The notes: generated by a model from the letters alone, not told the origin. 64,000 nucleotides of DNA from Phaeodactylibacter luteus (GCF_007993045.1 NZ_VOOR01000004.1:62001-126000), one strand, 5' to 3'; positions 52,901-61,503 are shown, counted from the stretch's first letter. Numbers and translations: made by a program.

Positions 52901-53536
52901 GCCCGGTGTTGGGGCAAGGGTAAACGGAGGCTCCCATGCAATGGTCACATGGCTCATGGGGTTGGGGGCTACATCGCTCCCATCGGCAGGCAGGTAAATG
53001 ACCGGCATGTCTCCATAAAAAACCGCAAACGGTGCAGAGCAGCTGAAGCCAAGGGAAGCCCCAGTGGCCCAGTCTTTGGCCTCTATACACACCTGATAGT
53101 TGCCCTCTGGCAAGGCACGGTTGAAGTTGATATAATCCAGCTGCTCTTGGCTGATGGCGCTCAGGTCGATTTGGCCTATACTATTGAAACCGAGGTCGGT
53201 GTCCGCCAGGTCCTGCCCGGTAAGGGTAAGAGATTGCATAGCCGGGAGCACAAGGGGCTGAGCAGGCCGGTAGCCACTGTTGGTCATGGCCGTAAGCCCG
53301 TTGTCGCCCACGATGCTGGAATGCAGGTAAAACTCTTGGTCCTGTATGCCCGAGTTGAAAAGGCTGAGCAGGGCATTGTCGGCAGCATTGAGGTAGTATT
53401 CCAGGGTGACCGGGTAAGGCGGAAAAATTTCGATCTGCACCTCAATATCTTGCGCGCGCAGTGAGGTCATGCAGCTGCTCAGGCAGAACAGCAAGGCGAA
53501 AGCAGCCGTTGGGGCGGTCGTTGTTAAATGGCGCAT
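46904..53536 (-). CDS. Giant secreted surface protein (possible TANFOR-type)
   Basis: A 2210-residue exported protein (signal MRHLTTTAPTAAFALLFCLS). The N-terminal 170 residues (VEIQIEIFPPYPVTLEYYLN-type start, then LPEGNYQVCIEAKDWATG) and the immunoglobulin-like module after it (PMSHVTIAWEPPFTL) resemble Bacteroidota TANFOR-domain proteins; this name is from memory and tentative. A long middle region is beta-rich and repetitive, with glycine/serine-rich linkers (SSSSGSSNSALPAPAAA; GGLSGGGGITTGTGGG). Function is unknown; adhesion or assembly of a surface structure is plausible. It starts 3 bp after the outer-membrane protein gene. Confidence 0.8.
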   Translation of the reverse strand: MRHLTTTAPTAAFALLFCLSSCMTSLRAQDIEVQIEIFPPYPVTLEYYLNAADNALLSLFNSGIQDQEFYLHSSIVGDNGLTAMTNSGYRPAQPLVLPAMQSLTLTGQDLADTDLGFNSIGQIDLSAISQEQLDYINFNRALPEGNYQVCIEAKDWATGASLGFSCSAPFAVFYGDMPVIYLPADGSDVAPNPMSHVTIAWEPPFTLAPTPGGFLYDLKMLDVTGQPFDDLEILMNDPGQFPLLDVRAIPDLLYNYDFPPEIELEAGHQYALRVRAVDPTGQTPVTNNGYSQITTFWYRDGSSAVSTAAPPPTGSAAQQTDCGSECEYSLASSRQPVSDAGSFSALQIGYFAIEELSFTQTAGAAASGTGTILLPFLDSVRVGVSFEEVQVDQDGRIFEGQATAVKDYTYDPGTDNPVDISTMDQILRTERLISTALGGRGRTLNLPLGIVWDVQGEHLMLGFNDMAFTPERAYGQVMYNMHYPSWGDFWASLSASNICLLPSGFGEEFLLHPAVDIPLPVGGSVALSLPGTTSAIAENIREEAAYLEVDCHGIKALGLALDAVFPRSALLPDSEDGTPGPGEVAGRITSTWARAADEAVIGSAEQPLKGYLGSLEMGPFQIPGLPGLGFTLEEGWADASDLLNPPGLVLPDNYESPDVTTAASGQPTLSPLWEGFYLKQLEVRSAEGWLFEGERLNFSVANMIIDELVTLRAQVANIADGYAGDWYLSIDTLYLDLVQWSTAETGTWSAGLSGKVGLPISGAGEYLEYSALLLPQDEGGAPDMEFLVQPDENGLSFPFMQAASANICPNSFVRMVRESGQAVFDAQLAGNMSVTFTDPVALTIPWVDFQFGYHSVDGFSNQAFSILGQAVSGQEVSCSNLPPVSSSSSGSSNSALPAPAAANSPVEANSFPISLEELRIVQQGIGQVDFRIDPRVELGGGGVNGLSADAALAVRSQMDPSSRKLAFDGIALGALSIDIDEVFGLSLEGEVEFYQEEDDRGARGSLDISMPLGFSTALNADFGVRAVRTDVAFGSTADYFGYWYVDGMIGFPGIPLGPGVNLHGLGGGVYVNMQRTDGFDNNSAGTEAMVEDILSQLPGQAGELQETPSSLKPVPAFGTYGLKLATRLAAPTPQALNMDVSIAGSFAQNIGINSLNIDGEAFLMCPLDQRETGANFWASAGLGWEKSGMDHTFSGYINLYANVAGGMIRGTGPGDLVAGVSFLAETASNKWYFHAGSPSERAGLEVDLGIVRQEVGGYFMVGHGLPATLPVPAKVNSLIGNSSGSGSNKLNNPNPVSGALQREEGDAYYGQAQGIAFGLESEVSVEVRAWALYASLETVLGFDINLTQLNGATCYIPGSGQIAPGINDWYATGQVYAGMEGAVGLKGKFLGKEREFELFQMGAAMLISGGGPNPAWAEGRAGASYRVLNGLIKGSINFDVRVGDRCEPAPEDEEIIPVIYELSPEDEAEDVSVFASDDLLAAFYLPVGERIEVPILWEPVPGVRQAIMADLEIYVDEFSLKNHATNVTVNGAQTFSTDHKALTMDTGQKLDSETDYTLKLRVKATDYTFSSQGVPFKEGNADWKEEREHTFTTGTTPFPIPDDEVLKTLPIRNQRYFLQDEINMLYRLESPTLLFTMNMGGEDYFPASTTATEYEYFFRWASYDGQPPIIKDVSHLAGKQEVELILSDLPRLQNDTYYSCQLVRKATAYRVVNGVRLGPVMDGLAIREDIIRQSGSGHAAQELSREDTLSVDIQIDPGQYAAPNEEIIYQFNFKTSRYNTLSAKLAGVSIAVEERTDGLTRYPALQFSMDENFDVFDIEGEYNEAYGGYVSLPRLEFSSTINGVAPVFYEGTGFDINGDVGIGYDAWMQDPYEHQSHQGEAGYAQFLAHSIGGFVALYEQEQPLSHDITLTVGSESRTVTRELPELDWLLATNGEFLRGQYGGQSLTYFLRDRRASGYDGPLTAGEISGAWDSFLDGQVQLGPGGYVNFSELTGSGMAQLGLALDEGPVFTLEYYAPVWTAQDIMAISQAGATLLSQTYLWDAGSVGNVGTSPGNNQGGLSGGGGITTGTGGGIVQVQSADGGLGADGSSGMITGGGGFGGGGTDAPFEPPTTVNFYADYIARHYPALLVQLDNMNAGQQYYRLEKHKGTYDFAVQPDRGFLIEQMLPGPKASRTFQYGVVGGVHAAGQAHIIASDGSLLNYQGPILSFQ

Positions 53537-53539
53537 GGC

Positions 53540-55228
53540 TTATTGCTTTGGCTTTGGGGTGTGAAAAGAATATTGATAAGCGAGCAGTGCACGGGACTCC
53601 CGGAAGCCTTCGCCCCCCTCGGGCGCTCTGTTCAGGAAGAAGGTGCGCAGGCGGATGCCGTGCCCGCCCTTCAGCCTGGCGTTGATTTGGGCCGAAAGGT
53701 TCAGCTGCCGTTCTGAGCGCTCCCCATTGGTGCGGTTGAGGTTGTAAAGGGCAGAAAGGGCGACCTGCAGTTTTTTGCCAAAAAGGGATTGCCCTGCGGA
53801 AAGGCCGCCACCGGTACGCCCCTGCTTGCGGCCGGGGTAAAGGTAATGATGGTAGTTGAAGACCGGGCCGAGGTTCCAGCCCATGGTTTCATGCCTAAGG
53901 GTAAAACTGCCGGAAGCACCGTGCCCACTGAAGTCAGCAGCCCCGTTTAGCACCAAAGACTCATTGACGATATCGTTGAAAAAACCATTCAGCTGCAGGG
54001 AGCCACTGAGCGGCCCGCGCTCGAAAGCTTTCCATTGCCCGCCAGCGAAGGCATGCTGGGTGATGGTCACAAATTGCAGCGTATCGTTGATATTGACCAG
54101 GCCCGAGCGGTTTTCGTGCTGATAATTGGCATACCGGGCCATGAGGTGGAGGCGCTGGCCGCTATGCCATGCTGCTGAGAAAGCCCCGATCACCCTTTGG
54201 CTTTGGAAAGCCTTGGCCTCGTTCAGGTTGTCGCGCTGTATGCCCAGAGAGCCCTGCAGGCGCAGCCTTTTGCCCAAGAGCGGGGCAGCAAAATTAATGG
54301 TGTAGTTCTCTACATCATTTTGCAAAAAGTTGATGCCAAACGACTGGAAAAAAGGGGCAACCTGCTGGTACTTCAACCCCACAGACACCCCCCTGTGGTT
54401 ATAGCTCAACGAGGCATCCCCCGCCCAGCTGGCACGAGTGGAGATATTGGGCGAAAGGAGCAAGCCGTACCTTTCAAGTTCTTGCGGCAGGGCTTCTTCA
54501 AAACCAGCTTGCTGGTTGGGTGTAAAAGCACTGCCTGCAATATTCGCCTCTAGGCGCAGGCGCCTGAAGAAGCGGGCGTAAAAATGGACACCTAGCACCA
54601 AATTCTCCATGGGCGGCAGAAAAGTGCTGTCTGCGGCACCTTCCCTTCGATCCTGTAGGAAAGCCGCAGAAATGTCTACGCCAGCCTTCGGGCCGCCGTA
54701 GCCTACCTTTGCCCCAGAGGCCATCCGCTCATAAGAAGGCAGCACAACCGGGCCCTCAATGCCCAATGCCGGTTGTACGGACAGTAAGTTGCGCATCCGC
54801 CCTCTGAATGCGATGACCTTAAACTTCCCGGGCGTGAGCTCAATGCCCGCTCCGAGGAAGGAACGCCCAGAAAACACATAAGGAGAAAGCCTCAGGGTAC
54901 GGTAGCCTAAGTGGAGCTTTGCCCACTTGTAATAGGGGCTCATCCCAAACTGATTGAAGGGGCTGGATAAAGCGCCCTGCTGCTGAGCAAAAGAAAAGGT
55001 AATGGGTATGCTGATGCCAGCAAAGCTGGCCGTCAGCCCGCCGCTGAGGGCTACCCCAAACGGTGCGCTGCGGGCCAGCCCCTCCCCTGAAGACTGGTAG
55101 GCCTGGCTGCTCAGCTGTATATTGCCCGAGAGCGCCGGGCGGCCCGGCGATTGGAGTTGCCCAAGGTCCTGTGCCTGTACACCAAGTACAGCACACAGGA
55201 CAAACAGGCTGGAGTATAGGTATCGCAC
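53540..55228 (-). CDS. Predicted outer-membrane beta-barrel protein
   Basis: A 562-residue protein with a signal peptide (MRYLYSSLFVLCAVLGVQAQ). It has many short amphipathic strands ending in aromatics (GVSVGLKYQQVAPFFQSF, RLRLQGSLGIQRDNL, LHLMARYANYQHENRSG, VALSALYNLNRTNGERS) and closes with ALLAYQYSFHTPKPKQ. The pattern is that of an outer-membrane barrel. The family is not recognised. It sits between the collagen-like gene (10 bp) and the giant surface protein gene (3 bp), so it may export or anchor one of them. Confidence 0.75.
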   Translation of the reverse strand: MRYLYSSLFVLCAVLGVQAQDLGQLQSPGRPALSGNIQLSSQAYQSSGEGLARSAPFGVALSGGLTASFAGISIPITFSFAQQQGALSSPFNQFGMSPYYKWAKLHLGYRTLRLSPYVFSGRSFLGAGIELTPGKFKVIAFRGRMRNLLSVQPALGIEGPVVLPSYERMASGAKVGYGGPKAGVDISAAFLQDRREGAADSTFLPPMENLVLGVHFYARFFRRLRLEANIAGSAFTPNQQAGFEEALPQELERYGLLLSPNISTRASWAGDASLSYNHRGVSVGLKYQQVAPFFQSFGINFLQNDVENYTINFAAPLLGKRLRLQGSLGIQRDNLNEAKAFQSQRVIGAFSAAWHSGQRLHLMARYANYQHENRSGLVNINDTLQFVTITQHAFAGGQWKAFERGPLSGSLQLNGFFNDIVNESLVLNGAADFSGHGASGSFTLRHETMGWNLGPVFNYHHYLYPGRKQGRTGGGLSAGQSLFGKKLQVALSALYNLNRTNGERSERQLNLSAQINARLKGGHGIRLRTFFLNRAPEGGEGFRESRALLAYQYSFHTPKPKQ

Positions 55229-55238
55229 GGCCTGGTTT

Positions 55239-57248
55239 TTAGTAGTAGATGATAAAGTTCATGGGAAAGGCCGCCTCATTATCAAAAGCACGGATGCTGG
55301 CCTGCCCTCCACTGAAAGTGACGTGGTAAAATTTATTGAGCCCATTCCGGGCAGTCGCTACTATGCTGCAGTTGGAGGCCGTCAGGCTCCCACCGGAACG
55401 AGCGACCCGGATTTCGTTGGCGCCTACCACCGTCACGTTGATGCCAGGAGAGGTAAAGAGCACTGTGCCTGAGGGCCCAACTGCTCCAGCGCCAACATTG
55501 AAGGTGCTGCCCGCAGAGGGTTCGGCCGGCACCCATTTGCCGCTTTGGAACGTAAGGATGTCGCCTTCTTGCGGGCTGGCCTCAGATAAGGCCCTGCCGT
55601 ACAGATGGGTTACCGTCAGGTCATCATAAGTGCCGCTTACATCCCCTCCGAAACTGTCTTGCTGCCGCACCTTAGGGCTGGGATCTGTATCCCCGGTATT
55701 GGTGATGGTGCCGTTTTGTATGCTGATGCCCGCCCCGGCACTGTAGTCGGCATCTTCGCCTGGGTCGCCTTTGGGCAGGATCAGGTTAAGGACTTGATTA
55801 GGGGCAGTGCCCGTAATTTGGGCATTGGCCTGATTGCCAGAGAGGACGGTGCCTATGCTGAGGCTATTCACAGGGCCGGCTGGACCTTGTGGACCGGCTG
55901 GACCTTGTGGACCGGTTGCGCCCTGTGGTCCGGTTGCGCCCTGCGGGCCAGTCTCGCCTTGCGGGCCGGCTGGGCCTTGTGGTCCGGTTGCGCCCTGTGG
56001 GCCGGCTGGACCTTGTGGGCCAGTCTCGCCTTGTGGGCCGGCTGGGCCTTGCGGGCCGGCTGGGCCTTGTGGGCCGGTTGCGCCCTGTGGGCCGGCTGGA
56101 CCTTGTGGGCCAGTTTCGCCTTGTGGGCCGGTTGCGCCCTGTGGGCCGGCTGGGCCTTGTGGACCAGTTGCGCCCTGTGGGCCGGCTGGACCTTGTGGGC
56201 CAGTCTCGCCTTGCGGGCCAGTCTCGCCTTGCGGGCCGGCTGGGCCTTGTGGGCCGATTGCGCCCTGTGGGCCGGCTGGACCTTGTGGGCCAGTTTCGCC
56301 TTGTGGGCCGGTTGCGCCCTGTGGGCCGGCTGGGCCTTGTGGACCAGTTTCGCCCTGTGGGCCGGCTGGACCTTGCGGGCCAGTCTCGCCTTGCGGGCCT
56401 GCTAGGCCCTGTGGGCCAGTTTCACCCTGTGGGCCGGTTGCGCCCTGTGGGCCGGCTGGGCCTTGTGGGCCAGTTTCGCCTTGTGGGCCGGTTGCGCCCT
56501 GTGGGCCGGTTGCGCCCTGTGGGCCGGCTGGGCCTTGTGGGCCAGTTTCGCCTTGTGGGCCGGTTGCGCCCTGTGGGCCAGTTTCACCCTGCGGGCCGGC
56601 TGGGCCTTGTGGGCCAGTTTCACCCTGTGGGCCGGCTGGGCCTTGTGGGCCAGTTTCGCCCTGTGGGCCGGTTGGGCCCTGCGGGCCAGTCTCGCCTTGC
56701 GGGCCGGCTGGACCTTGCGGGCCGGTTGCGCCCTGTGGGCCAGTTTCGCCCTGTGGGCCGGCTGGACCTTGTGGACCGGCTGGGCCCTGCGGGCCAGTCT
56801 CGCCTTGCGGGCCGGCTGGGCCTTGCGGGCCGGTTGCGCCCTGTGGGCCGGCTGGGCCTTGTGGGCCAGGCTCAGCGTTTCCGGCATTATCCGCATAAAA
56901 AGCATACGGCACAGCAGCAAGCGCGATAGGCCCGATCTCTACGGTGCCCCCGCTGTAAGTAATGGTGACCGCCATGGCAGCATTACCGCTGCCCCAATCG
57001 AGTTCACGGAGAGCCTCATCCCCAATCTGAAGGTTGATGACGCCAAAGTCATCAGTCGTAGTAGGATAGGACATTTCGTAAGAGCCTCCTGCAGTAGAAA
57101 TGCTCACCTCCACCGTTGCCGCCTCTTGGGCAGCAGGAGTACCATCGGTATTTTTCAGTGCCGCCTGGTAGTTGAAAAAAGAAGGGGTTTGGCTTGTAGC
57201 CGAAAGGGATAGGGCAAGCACAAAGATGAGGAAGAGTAATTGTTTCAT
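55239..57248 (-). CDS. Secreted collagen-like repeat protein
   Basis: A 669-residue protein in three parts. A signal peptide ([19 protein letters not shown]) and an N-terminal domain common in Bacteroidota secreted proteins ([20 protein letters not shown] ... [13 protein letters not shown]) come first. A long collagen-like Gly-X-Y stretch (about residues 128-455) follows, built from [12 protein letters not shown] and GPQGAT units. The end is a beta-rich head ([20 protein letters not shown] ... MNFIIYY). Such proteins form triple-helical stalks on the surface. The repeat DNA is nearly uniform in 18-bp units, so copy number may vary between strains. The repeats also create long meaningless open frames on the other strand. 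Confidence 0.92.
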   Translation of the reverse strand: MKQLLFLIFVLALSLSATSQTPSFFNYQAALKNTDGTPAAQEAATVEVSISTAGGSYEMSYPTTTDDFGVINLQIGDEALRELDWGSGNAAMAVTITYSGGTVEIGPIALAAVPYAFYADNAGNAEPGPQGPAGPQGATGPQGPAGPQGETGPQGPAGPQGPAGPQGETGPQGATGPQGPAGPQGETGPQGPTGPQGETGPQGPAGPQGETGPQGPAGPQGETGPQGATGPQGETGPQGPAGPQGATGPQGATGPQGETGPQGPAGPQGATGPQGETGPQGLAGPQGETGPQGPAGPQGETGPQGPAGPQGATGPQGETGPQGPAGPQGAIGPQGPAGPQGETGPQGETGPQGPAGPQGATGPQGPAGPQGATGPQGETGPQGPAGPQGATGPQGPAGPQGPAGPQGETGPQGPAGPQGATGPQGPAGPQGETGPQGATGPQGATGPQGPAGPQGPAGPVNSLSIGTVLSGNQANAQITGTAPNQVLNLILPKGDPGEDADYSAGAGISIQNGTITNTGDTDPSPKVRQQDSFGGDVSGTYDDLTVTHLYGRALSEASPQEGDILTFQSGKWVPAEPSAGSTFNVGAGAVGPSGTVLFTSPGINVTVVGANEIRVARSGGSLTASNCSIVATARNGLNKFYHVTFSGGQASIRAFDNEAAFPMNFIIYY

Positions 57249-57282
57249 GTAAAAAATTGTTGATATATATTGGGAATTGAGG

Positions 57283-57756
57283 TTATAAACGAGACTTGAC
57301 GAGGGTGCCTATATAGACCGTACGGCCGCCCGACCGAGCAGACAGCTGGTAATAGCCGGGCGGAAATGGACGGATGTCGAGCAAGCCGCCGGGCTGCAAA
57401 TAGACGGTGAATACCTGGCCGAGGGTATTGTGCAAATAGACTGCATCTAGTTCCAGGTTGGTTTCGAGGTAAGCCCAGCCCGTAGCCGGGTTGGGGTAGA
57501 CAAGGGCTTGTACTTCGGGGCTTGGTGCTATAGCGGCACTAGGCACAGATGGCAGGCCCGATTGGCTTTGGAAACCTTGTGAAATGCTCCCCCCTGGGCT
57601 GTCCGCAGAAAAGATAATGGCTTCGCCCAAGGTGATATTTGCTGTACCAGATGCTCCCCCCCAAGCGGAGAGCACTTGCATACGCACATCTGGCTGCGCC
57701 TCGAGTGCGGTAGTGGCCAGTAATAGTAGGAGTGCAAAAAAGAAGAGTCGAGTCAT
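57283..57756 (-). CDS. Small secreted protein with T9SS sorting domain
   Basis: A 157-residue protein with a signal peptide ([20 protein letters not shown]). A short beta-rich region ([20 protein letters not shown]) is followed by a type A T9SS C-terminal sorting domain ([15 protein letters not shown] ... [17 protein letters not shown] ... [20 protein letters not shown]). The start at 57756 is chosen for the signal peptide; the longer frame upstream has no such feature. It is the first gene of the minus-strand run of surface genes; the next starts 34 bp later. It shows that the host uses type IX secretion. Confidence 0.88.
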   Translation of the reverse strand: MTRLFFFALLLLLATTALEAQPDVRMQVLSAWGGASGTANITLGEAIIFSADSPGGSISQGFQSQSGLPSVPSAAIAPSPEVQALVYPNPATGWAYLETNLELDAVYLHNTLGQVFTVYLQPGGLLDIRPFPPGYYQLSARSGGRTVYIGTLVKSRL

Positions 57757-57969
57757 AGGGATGGGTTTTGTACAAATGTCGGGCATCGGACAAGGGCACT
57801 CCCTACCCGTTCGGGTAGTTTTTATAGCCTGACAACCCAAGATTTCGCTACACGCCTGCTGTGTGCTGTGCATACTGGCCTGCTCTCCTTCTGCCACTCA
57901 GCTCAGGCTAAGCCCCCAAAAAGCCGGCGCGTGGTTGAAAACAGCTCACTTCTCCCAACTACACTGACC

Positions 57970-58171
57970 GGGCGCAAACCAGATGGTCGCTCTTTTGGCC
58001 TGCCCCTCCGCAAGTATAGGGGCCTGCCCCTGCCCGACGGCAGGTGCCGCTATGCTACGGGGCTCGCTATCCGCTCGGCCTTATCAGGCCTGCCGCCCCT
58101 TCGCAGCGCTAGGCCAATACCAGGCTAGAGCCCCAAAAGCCTAAACACCTGCGACATTTTGGTTCACGCCC
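57970..58171 (+). mobile_element. Dispersed MITE-like element, copy C, with perfect 8-bp target duplication
   Basis: A 202-bp copy with ends GGGCGCAAACCAGATGGTCGC and (reverse complement) GGGCGTGAACCAAAATGTCGC, matching at about 16 of 21 positions. It is bounded by CACTGACC on both sides (57962-57969 and 58172-58179). The core matches copies A, B and D. Confidence 0.8.
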
Positions 58172-58312
58172 CACTGACCCGGCGCATCAAGACTTCTAAA
58201 TTGGCAAATCTGACTGCAAAATCGGGAGAGCCCTCCCTATGGCAACCCCTACCCTAGGCAAATTCACGTCCTTGAGCGTTTTGCCCGGGCCCCGCCCTCC
58301 TCCCTTTTTGGC

Positions 58313-58320
58313 TATATTTG
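58313..58320 (+). promoter_or_regulatory. Bacteroidota -7 box before the thioesterase gene
   Basis: TATATTTG matches TAnnTTTG, 40 bp before the start codon. A -33 element at the usual spacing is unclear. Confidence 0.45.
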
Positions 58321-58359
58321 CCGGGCGTACAGCTGTCTTTTTTTACCAAACCCAAGATC

Positions 58360-58800
58360 ATGGACGGAAAGGAGCGCGCCCGCAGGGTGTACGAACAAAT
58401 GATGGCCAAAGACTATTGTAGCCAGTGGATGGGCATTGTGCCCCTGCAGCTGGAAGAAGGGCGCTGTCAGATCCGCATGCAGGTCAAACGGGAAATGCTG
58501 AACGGCTATGGTATCCTGCACGGCGGCATTGCTTTTGCTTTTGCGGACAGCGCTTTCGCTTTCGCGTCCAACTCCTTTGGCAGGGTAGCCGTTTCTATAC
58601 AAGGCAGCATGAACTACGCCCGGCCGGTGAGGGAAGGCGAAGTGCTCGTGGCAGAGGCCAAAGCACTGAACGTAGGGTATAAAACCGCAGATTTTGATGT
58701 GGAGGTGCGCAACGAAGCTGGGGAGGTTTGTTACTTCTTCCGGGGCACCGTTTACCGCAGTAGTAAAAGTGTGCTGCCGGAAGACCGGGAGCTGCTATAG
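58360..58800 (+). CDS. paaI: PaaI-type hotdog-fold thioesterase
   Basis: A 146-residue acyl-CoA thioesterase of the PaaI/hotdog family. It hydrolyses stalled ring-hydroxylated phenylacetyl-CoA intermediates in the phenylacetate pathway. The hotdog signature is NGYGILHGGIAFAFADSAFAFASNS (helix with the catalytic Asp, about residues 46-70). The start at 58360 (MDGKERARRVYEQMM) fits the family; 14 further upstream codons do not. The 3-oxoadipyl-CoA thiolase-like gene follows by 28 bp and PaaK is nearby, supporting the phenylacetate assignment. Confidence 0.85.
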   Translation: MDGKERARRVYEQMMAKDYCSQWMGIVPLQLEEGRCQIRMQVKREMLNGYGILHGGIAFAFADSAFAFASNSFGRVAVSIQGSMNYARPVREGEVLVAEAKALNVGYKTADFDVEVRNEAGEVCYFFRGTVYRSSKSVLPEDRELL

Positions 58801-58828
58801 ATCCGACTAACCAAAAAGACCATCATAC

Positions 58829-60043
58829 GTGAAAGAAGCATTCATCATCGGGGGTGTCCGGACCCCTATCGGAAGTTTTACAGGCACGCTTTCGCCTGTG
58901 CGCACAGACGACCTGGGCGCTCTTGTTATCCGCGAGCTGGCTGCCCGTTTCCCAGGCATCCCGGGGGAAGCCTACGACGATGTCATCATGGGCTGTGCCA
59001 ATCAGGCGGGGGAAGACAACCGCAATGTGGCCCGCATGTGCGCCCTGCTGGCCGGGCTGCCGCATACCGTACCGGGGGAGACCGTCAACCGGCTGTGCTC
59101 CTCGGGCCTCTCTGCCATCATACACGCCAACCGGGCGGTGAAAGCTGGCGATGGAGAAGTATTTATCGCAGGCGGTGTAGAGCACATGACCCGCGGCCCG
59201 TGGGTCATCTCCAAAACATCTAAGCCCTTTGGGCGGGATGCAGCAATGCACGACAGCAGCTTCGGCTGGCGGTTTATCAACCCCAAAATGCATGAGCTTT
59301 ACGGTACGGATGGCATGGGCACTACGGCCGAAAACCTGGTCGACTTGTACGGCATCAGCCGGGAAGATCAAGACCGGTTCGCTTATGGCTCCCAAATGAA
59401 GGCTGCGCGCGCGCAGCGTGAAGGCCGCTTGGCGCGGGAGATTGTGGCTGTAGAGATCCCACAGCGCAAAAAACCGCCCATTGTTTTTGACCAGGACGAG
59501 TTCATCAAGCCCAATACCACGCTGGAAGTGCTAGCCAAGCTCCGCCCTGCTTTCCGGAAAGCAGAAAACGGGGGCACGGTCACAGCTGGGAATGCATCTG
59601 GGCTCAACGACGGGGCTGCGGCCACACTGATTGCCTCATCGGACGGGGCTGCCCGTTATGGCTTGCAGCCCATGGCCCGTATCGTATCCTCTGCTGTCGT
59701 TGGCGTAGCGCCCCGCATCATGGGCATTGGGCCCGTGGAGGCCTCCAACAAAGCTTTGGCGAAAGCCGGCCTGTCTATGGAAGATATGGATATCATAGAG
59801 CTGAACGAGGCCTTTGCTGCACAAGCGCTGGCCTGCATACGCCAATGGGGCCTGGCAGACGATGACCCCCGGATCAACCCCAACGGCGGCGCGATCGCGA
59901 TCGGGCACCCGCTCGGCGTGACCGGTGCCCGCATCGCCCACACTGCCGCCCTCGAGCTGCAGCTCACGGGCAAACAGTATGCCCTCGTGACGATGTGCGT
60001 AGGGGTTGGGCAAGGCTATGCCATGATCTTGGAACGGGCCTAA
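58829..60043 (+). CDS. paaJ: Acetyl-CoA acyltransferase, 3-oxoadipyl-CoA thiolase-like
   Basis: A 404-residue thiolase starting with GTG. It splits a 3-oxoacyl-CoA with CoA; in the phenylacetate pathway PaaJ makes succinyl-CoA and acetyl-CoA. The nucleophile is the Cys in VNRLCSSGLSAI (about residue 90), the catalytic His is in GGAIAIGHPLGVTGARI (about 360), and the second Cys is in TMCVGVGQG (about 390). The NEAFAAQ block is present. The gene sits between PaaI and PaaK. A general fatty-acid thiolase is the alternative. Confidence 0.85.
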   Translation: MKEAFIIGGVRTPIGSFTGTLSPVRTDDLGALVIRELAARFPGIPGEAYDDVIMGCANQAGEDNRNVARMCALLAGLPHTVPGETVNRLCSSGLSAIIHANRAVKAGDGEVFIAGGVEHMTRGPWVISKTSKPFGRDAAMHDSSFGWRFINPKMHELYGTDGMGTTAENLVDLYGISREDQDRFAYGSQMKAARAQREGRLAREIVAVEIPQRKKPPIVFDQDEFIKPNTTLEVLAKLRPAFRKAENGGTVTAGNASGLNDGAAATLIASSDGAARYGLQPMARIVSSAVVGVAPRIMGIGPVEASNKALAKAGLSMEDMDIIELNEAFAAQALACIRQWGLADDDPRINPNGGAIAIGHPLGVTGARIAHTAALELQLTGKQYALVTMCVGVGQGYAMILERA

Positions 60044-60045
60044 GC

Positions 60046-61329
60046 TTACCGCTGATCAAGTACCCGGTTGAGCTTGCCGCCTTCGCTGCGGGGGATACTG
60101 CCCGGCGGGCAAAGGCGCACTTGCATGGATAGCCCGATCGTACCTTTGAGGGCGGCGGCCAGTTCATCTTGAGCCTCTGTAGCAGCTACTGAAGTACCGG
60201 GCGCGGTTTCCACTTCTACGGTTACCTGATCTAGGTGGCCTTGCCTGCCTACGATGAGCCGGTAGTTGGGGCTAAAGGCAGGCAGGGTGTGTATGACCTC
60301 TTCTACCTGAGTGTGGAAAAGATTGACGCCCCGGATGATGAGCATATCATCGGCCCGGCCGCGTATGCCCGACATCTTGATGTGGGTGCGCTTCCCATTG
60401 GGGTCATAGTACAGGGAGCAGATGTCGTTGGTCCAATACCGGAGCAAAGGGAAGGCCTCCTTAGTGAGGGTAGTAAAAACCAGTACGCCCTCTTCCCCGT
60501 AAGGCAGGGGCTGCCCAGTATCGCGGTCGACTACTTCCGGGAAGAAATGGTCTTCCCAGATGTAGCTGCCGCTGCCCTGTTCTTCCACATCTTCTTGGGA
60601 AACGCCCGGCCCTATGACCTCACTAAGGCCATAGATATTGGTCGCTTTCACTTGCAGCCCCTGCTCTACCTGCTGCCGGATAGCCTCCGTCCAGGGCTCT
60701 GCCCCGAGCACGGCATAGCGTATCGCCAGTTTTTCGGGGTCGATGCCACGGCGGGCACATTCACCAGCCAGCGTTTGTGCGTAAGAAGGCGTACAGCAAA
60801 TGACTTCCGGCTGGAAGTCCTGTAGTATGGTCAGCTGCCGCTCTGTCATGCCACCGGATACCGGGATGACCGCCATGCCCATGTGGGCCGCCCCGCCGTG
60901 CATGCCCAGCCCGCCAGTGAAGAGCCCGTACCCGTAGGCGTTGTGCAGCTTCATGCCAGGCCGGGCGCCGGCACAGTAAAGAGAGCGGGCGACCACTTCA
61001 TCAAACAGCTCGAGGTCGTTCTGCGTATAGCCCACTACTGTAGCTTTGCCAGTGGTCCCGCTCGAAGCATGTATGCGGCGGATGTCTTCCATCGGGCGGG
61101 CGAACAAACCGTAGGGGTAGTGGCTCCGCAGGTCGCTCTTGCGGGTAAAAGGGAGCCTATGCAGGTCCTCTACCGATTGGATATCGCCTGGCTGCAAGCC
61201 CAGATTGTTGAATTGCTGATGATAGAAAGGGACATCCTGATACAGGCGGGCGATCAGTGCGCGGAGGCGTTCGTTTTGCAGCTGCCGGAGCTCTTCCAGC
61301 GGCAGCTGCTCTATGGCAGGATTGTACAT
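60046..61329 (-). CDS. paaK: Phenylacetate-CoA ligase
   Basis: A 427-residue PaaK. It activates phenylacetate to phenylacetyl-CoA with ATP. The AMP-binding motif is HASSGTTGKATVVGYTQ (about 90-106), with later blocks YGLSEVIGPGVSQED (about 225), EEGVLVFTTLTKEAFPLLRY and the C-terminal GRADDMLIIRGVNLFHTQVE. It is convergent with the thiolase gene (2 bp apart), so it has its own promoter. Complete. Confidence 0.94.
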   Translation of the reverse strand: MYNPAIEQLPLEELRQLQNERLRALIARLYQDVPFYHQQFNNLGLQPGDIQSVEDLHRLPFTRKSDLRSHYPYGLFARPMEDIRRIHASSGTTGKATVVGYTQNDLELFDEVVARSLYCAGARPGMKLHNAYGYGLFTGGLGMHGGAAHMGMAVIPVSGGMTERQLTILQDFQPEVICCTPSYAQTLAGECARRGIDPEKLAIRYAVLGAEPWTEAIRQQVEQGLQVKATNIYGLSEVIGPGVSQEDVEEQGSGSYIWEDHFFPEVVDRDTGQPLPYGEEGVLVFTTLTKEAFPLLRYWTNDICSLYYDPNGKRTHIKMSGIRGRADDMLIIRGVNLFHTQVEEVIHTLPAFSPNYRLIVGRQGHLDQVTVEVETAPGTSVAATEAQDELAAALKGTIGLSMQVRLCPPGSIPRSEGGKLNRVLDQR

Positions 61330-61440
61330 GGCTTTGCTTTTGGTGAAGGGCAGGGCCCACCTAAAGTTAAAGCTTTTTTGCAGAGCAGGTGCCAGCTAGA
61401 GGGGACAGAAGGGGGCCCGTGACGGGGCTAGGCATAAAAC

Positions 61441-61469
61441 AGGCGCTACAGCAGAATACTGTAGCGCCT
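61441..61469 (-). terminator. Terminator downstream of katG
   Basis: An 11-bp perfect stem (AGGCGCTACAG/CTGTAGCGCCT) with a 7-nt loop lies 35 bp after the katG stop and is followed on the minus strand by GTTTTAT. Confidence 0.75.
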
Positions 61470-61503
61470 TTGCTTTGGTCAGTTTGCCCTATTTGGGAAG
61501 GGC

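Noticed and set aside
55870-56870. Possible CRISPR-like or minisatellite array
   Set aside because: Repeat and spacer sequences are not distinct; the periodicity is that of an in-frame Gly-X-Y protein repeat, and no cas gene is nearby.
55605-56929. Long plus-strand open frames (about 250-350 codons) opposite the collagen-like gene
   Set aside because: They are by-products of the repeat unit having no stop codons on any frame; translations are monotonous ([17 protein letters not shown]) and lack starts, sorting signals or domains.
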